Shown here: positions 6,252 to 7,566 of the stretch, in pieces
Layout of the letters: each line of letters starts with the position of its first letter
How positions within the stretch are numbered: position 1 is the stretch's first letter
Assembly: GCA_946628525.1 (NCBI GenBank)
Contig: CAMOWO010000030.1
Span: 1 to 7,566, forward strand
From: an uncultured Bacillota bacterium
Lineage (GTDB): Bacteria; Bacillota_A; Clostridia; Peptostreptococcales; Anaerovoracaceae
DNA: 7,566 nucleotides
Direction of reading: 5' to 3'
Position numbers and translations under genes: made by a program
Notes under the pieces: model-generated
Told to the model about the DNA's origin: nothing
The model's input: the letters and a program-made list of their open reading frames with translations, nothing else
Databases searched by the model: none

Positions 6252-6269
6252 AACGTGCACGCCTGCCAT
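6241..6269 (-). promoter_or_regulatory. Promoter of the plsC-kinase-regulator operon
   Basis: On the minus strand, ATGGCA (complement of 6264-6269), a 17-base spacer and a perfect TATAAT (complement of 6241-6246) are seen. The -35 matches four of six consensus positions. Transcription would start near 6234, leaving an unusually short leader of about 13 bases that begins at the Shine-Dalgarno site. Confidence 0.6.
6254..6261. promoter_or_regulatory. Palindrome CGTGCACG between divergent promoters
   Basis: CGTGCACG is a perfect 8-base palindrome lying between the two opposing -10 boxes (6241-6246 and 6281-6286), in the spacer of the plsC promoter. It could be a regulator half-site pair shared by both genes, but at eight bases it may be chance. 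Confidence 0.25.
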
Positions 6270-6280
6270 ATGAAATGATG

Positions 6281-6286
6281 TATAAT
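6281..6286 (+). promoter_or_regulatory. -10 box of the nucleotidyltransferase promoter
   Basis: A perfect TATAAT is followed by a leader of about 30 bases with AGGAGG and the ATG at 6323. No recognisable -35 box is present 16 to 18 bases upstream. The promoter may therefore need an activator or be weak. It lies after the first in-frame ATG at 6275, which excludes that ATG as the start. Confidence 0.55.
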
Positions 6287-6308
6287 GTAGAGGAGTTTCA
6301 ACATACAC

Positions 6309-6314
6309 AGGAGG
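6309..6314 (+). promoter_or_regulatory. Ribosome binding site of the nucleotidyltransferase gene
   Basis: AGGAGG lies 8 bases before the ATG at 6323 and sets the start. A second purine-rich stretch, GAGGAG at 6290-6295, has no start codon at usable distance. Confidence 0.85.
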
Positions 6315-6322
6315 ACATAACA

Positions 6323-7246
6323 ATGACAAAAGAACCGACACTGGTCATTATGGCGGCCGGTATGGGATCAAGATACGGCGGTCTCAAGCAGGTGGATAAG
6401 ATCACGGAGACAGGAGAGATCATCATCGACTTCTCCCTCTACGATGCGATGCTGGCAGGCTTCAACAGAGCGATCTTCATCATCAGGGAAGAGCACAGAG
6501 ACTTGTTCAGAGAGATCATCGACGAAAGAGCCGGGAGGTTCATGGACATAGAATACGCATATCAGAAACTGGATGATATCCCGGAGGGAAAAGAAGTCCC
6601 GGAGGATCGTCAGAAACCTTGGGGCACCGGTCATGCGGTGCTGGCCTGCAGGGACATGATCGACGGACCTTTTGCTGTGATCAACGCCGATGACTACTAT
6701 GGACCCGGCGGATTCGCATCCATCTACGACTACCTGACCACCCACGAGGATAAGGACACGTACGCCTTTTGCATGGTGGGATACAAGTTGGAGAACACGG
6801 TGACCGAGAACGGCTCCGTCTCCCGGGGTGTGTGCTCTCTGGACGAGGAGGGCTACCTCACGGACGTTACGGAGCGGACGAAGATCATGGAGCACGAAGG
6901 GGCCATCTGCTACACGGAAGATGACGGGCAGACCTGGACGGCGCTTCCGGAGGGGACGCTGGTGTCCATGAATTTCTGGGGATTCACAGGGGCCATGATG
7001 GGAGAACTTGAAGCGGGCCTCACGGATTTCTTTGATACAAAGGTGCCGGCGGATCCCGTGAAGGCGGAGTATTATCTCCCGGCGGCTGCCGACAAACTGG
7101 TGAAAGAGGGAAAGGCGAAGGTGAAGGTCCTGAAGACTTCCGACAAGTGGTACGGCATCACGTATCCGGAGGACAAAGAGGACGTGACGAACGCGCTGGA
7201 GTCCCTCAAGGACAAGGGATATTACCCGGATAAACTTTGGAAGTAA
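6323..7246 (+). CDS. Sugar-phosphate nucleotidyltransferase (NDP-sugar pyrophosphorylase family)
   Basis: The product is 307 residues. The N-terminus reads VIMAAGMGSRYGGLKQ (8-23), the nucleotide-binding GxGxR-type signature of NTP transferases, here with G13, G15 and R17. WGTGHAVL (100-107) and NADDYYG (121-127) follow. The acidic pair in NADD is expected to hold the catalytic metal and the NTP phosphates. Such enzymes join an NTP and a sugar-1-phosphate (or a related phospho-alcohol) to make an activated NDP-sugar for wall or surface polymers. The substrate cannot be told from the motifs. It is longer than a minimal domain, with an inserted region (about 190-215) before the conserved MNFWGF (216-221). 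It is divergent from plsC. An unrecognised gene follows after 84 bases and may be co-transcribed. Confidence 0.85.
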   Translation: MTKEPTLVIMAAGMGSRYGGLKQVDKITETGEIIIDFSLYDAMLAGFNRAIFIIREEHRDLFREIIDERAGRFMDIEYAYQKLDDIPEGKEVPEDRQKPWGTGHAVLACRDMIDGPFAVINADDYYGPGGFASIYDYLTTHEDKDTYAFCMVGYKLENTVTENGSVSRGVCSLDEEGYLTDVTERTKIMEHEGAICYTEDDGQTWTALPEGTLVSMNFWGFTGAMMGELEAGLTDFFDTKVPADPVKAEYYLPAAADKLVKEGKAKVKVLKTSDKWYGITYPEDKEDVTNALESLKDKGYYPDKLWK

Positions 7247-7295
7247 GGGGCCTGCGGCAGATAAGAAGGCGCCGGAACCGTTGGAAATACACGCA

Positions 7296-7313
7296 CATCG
7301 CCTAATTGCGATG
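7296..7313 (+). other. Stem-loop just upstream of the last gene
   Basis: CATCGC (7296-7301) and GCGATG (7308-7313) are perfect 6-base inverted arms with a 6-base loop. The stem is followed by AGAATTT and then the GGAGG of the next gene, only 7 bases later. It lacks a proper T-run, so it is at best a weak terminator for the nucleotidyltransferase. It could instead stabilise or gate the next ribosome binding site. Confidence 0.4.
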
Positions 7314-7330
7314 AGAATTTGGAGGATAAG

Positions 7331-7566
7331 ATGTTATCACAGGGAGAAGCAGTAAGAAAGCTTCAGGGGATCGTGGTCTCGGGACCGGATCAGATGAGCA
7401 AGGCGGAAGTGATCCTGGCGCTCATCGACAGCCCGGAGGAAGTCAAAGATCTCACAGAAGAGAAGATGGCGAAGTACAAGGCACTCTATGATGAGTACAT
7501 GGCCATGGACGAACCCATCGAGATGTCAGCCGAGCTGGCCTACGATATCACAGAGGAAGCCAAGGC
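7331..7566 (+). CDS. Protein of unknown function, N-terminal part (partial)
   Basis: An ATG at 7331 is preceded by TTTGGAGG, with GGAGG ending 5 bases before it. The frame stays open to the right edge for 78 complete codons. The visible protein is acidic, charged and predicted to be mostly helical, beginning MLSQGEAVRKLQGIVV, with no signal peptide, membrane segment or motif that I recognise. A glutamate-rich helical stretch spans about residues 34-60. Codon use (many GAG, CTG, ATC and AAG codons) resembles that of the nucleotidyltransferase upstream. It lies 84 bases downstream of that gene on the same strand, so shared transcription is possible. No function is proposed. Confidence 0.75.
   Translation, partial: MLSQGEAVRKLQGIVVSGPDQMSKAEVILALIDSPEEVKDLTEEKMAKYKALYDEYMAMDEPIEMSAELAYDITEEAK

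Noticed and set aside
6275..6322. Upstream in-frame ATG of the nucleotidyltransferase
   Set aside because: It precedes the -10 box at 6281-6286, and a good AGGAGG is placed for the ATG at 6323.
6368..6895. Open frame of 175 codons antisense to the nucleotidyltransferase
   Set aside because: It is a shadow of a conserved coding region and has no recognisable protein features.
1..7566. CRISPR array, tRNA, rRNA, insertion sequence or phage attachment site
   Set aside because: No spaced repeat array, no tRNA-like cloverleaf, no transposase and no terminal inverted repeats were seen on either strand.

Overview
The window looks like chromosomal sequence from a Gram-positive anaerobe of the Clostridia (Lachnospiraceae or a related family). 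The reasons are strong AGGAGG-type ribosome binding sites, consensus sigma-A promoters (TTGAAA-17-TATAAT), roughly even GC content, and a GlnK/GlnL-type two-component system with a YcbB-like output domain, which is a Firmicutes family. The species assignment is inference; the gene families are read directly from the sequence.

Layout, left to right. The N-terminal half of a major facilitator transporter (1-710, minus) runs off the left edge. A 265-base divergent control region follows. It holds a strong plus-strand promoter and a 13-base direct repeat, and it leads into a single gene (976-1797, plus) for an XRE-type helix-turn-helix fused to a Uma2/DUF820 PD-(D/E)XK nuclease-like domain. Next is a complete AGCS-family sodium:amino-acid symporter (1918-3291, plus), preceded by two perfect tandem copies of a 10-base unit. 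Convergent to it is a three-gene minus-strand cluster read from about 6240 down to 3324: plsC-like acyltransferase, membrane sensor kinase, response regulator. The genes are 8 bases apart and then overlap by 26 bases. Divergent from plsC is a sugar-phosphate nucleotidyltransferase (6323-7246, plus), and after 84 bases the start of an unrecognised protein runs off the right edge.

The most informative context is the symporter beside the kinase/regulator pair. In Bacillus subtilis the GlnK-GlnL system answers to glutamine and controls glsA-glnT, where GlnT is an AGCS symporter. Its regulator binds direct repeats with a 10-base period. Here the symporter promoter region carries a tandem repeat of the same period. 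I therefore infer a local glutamine (or related amino acid) sensing and uptake module. The plsC gene at the head of the kinase/regulator operon is an unexplained partner.

The least explained gene is the HTH-Uma2 fusion. It looks autoregulated: an imperfect palindrome covers its own -10 box. Several obvious open frames extend upstream of the true starts; starts were corrected using Shine-Dalgarno sites and promoters (976, 1918, 4181 and 6323).
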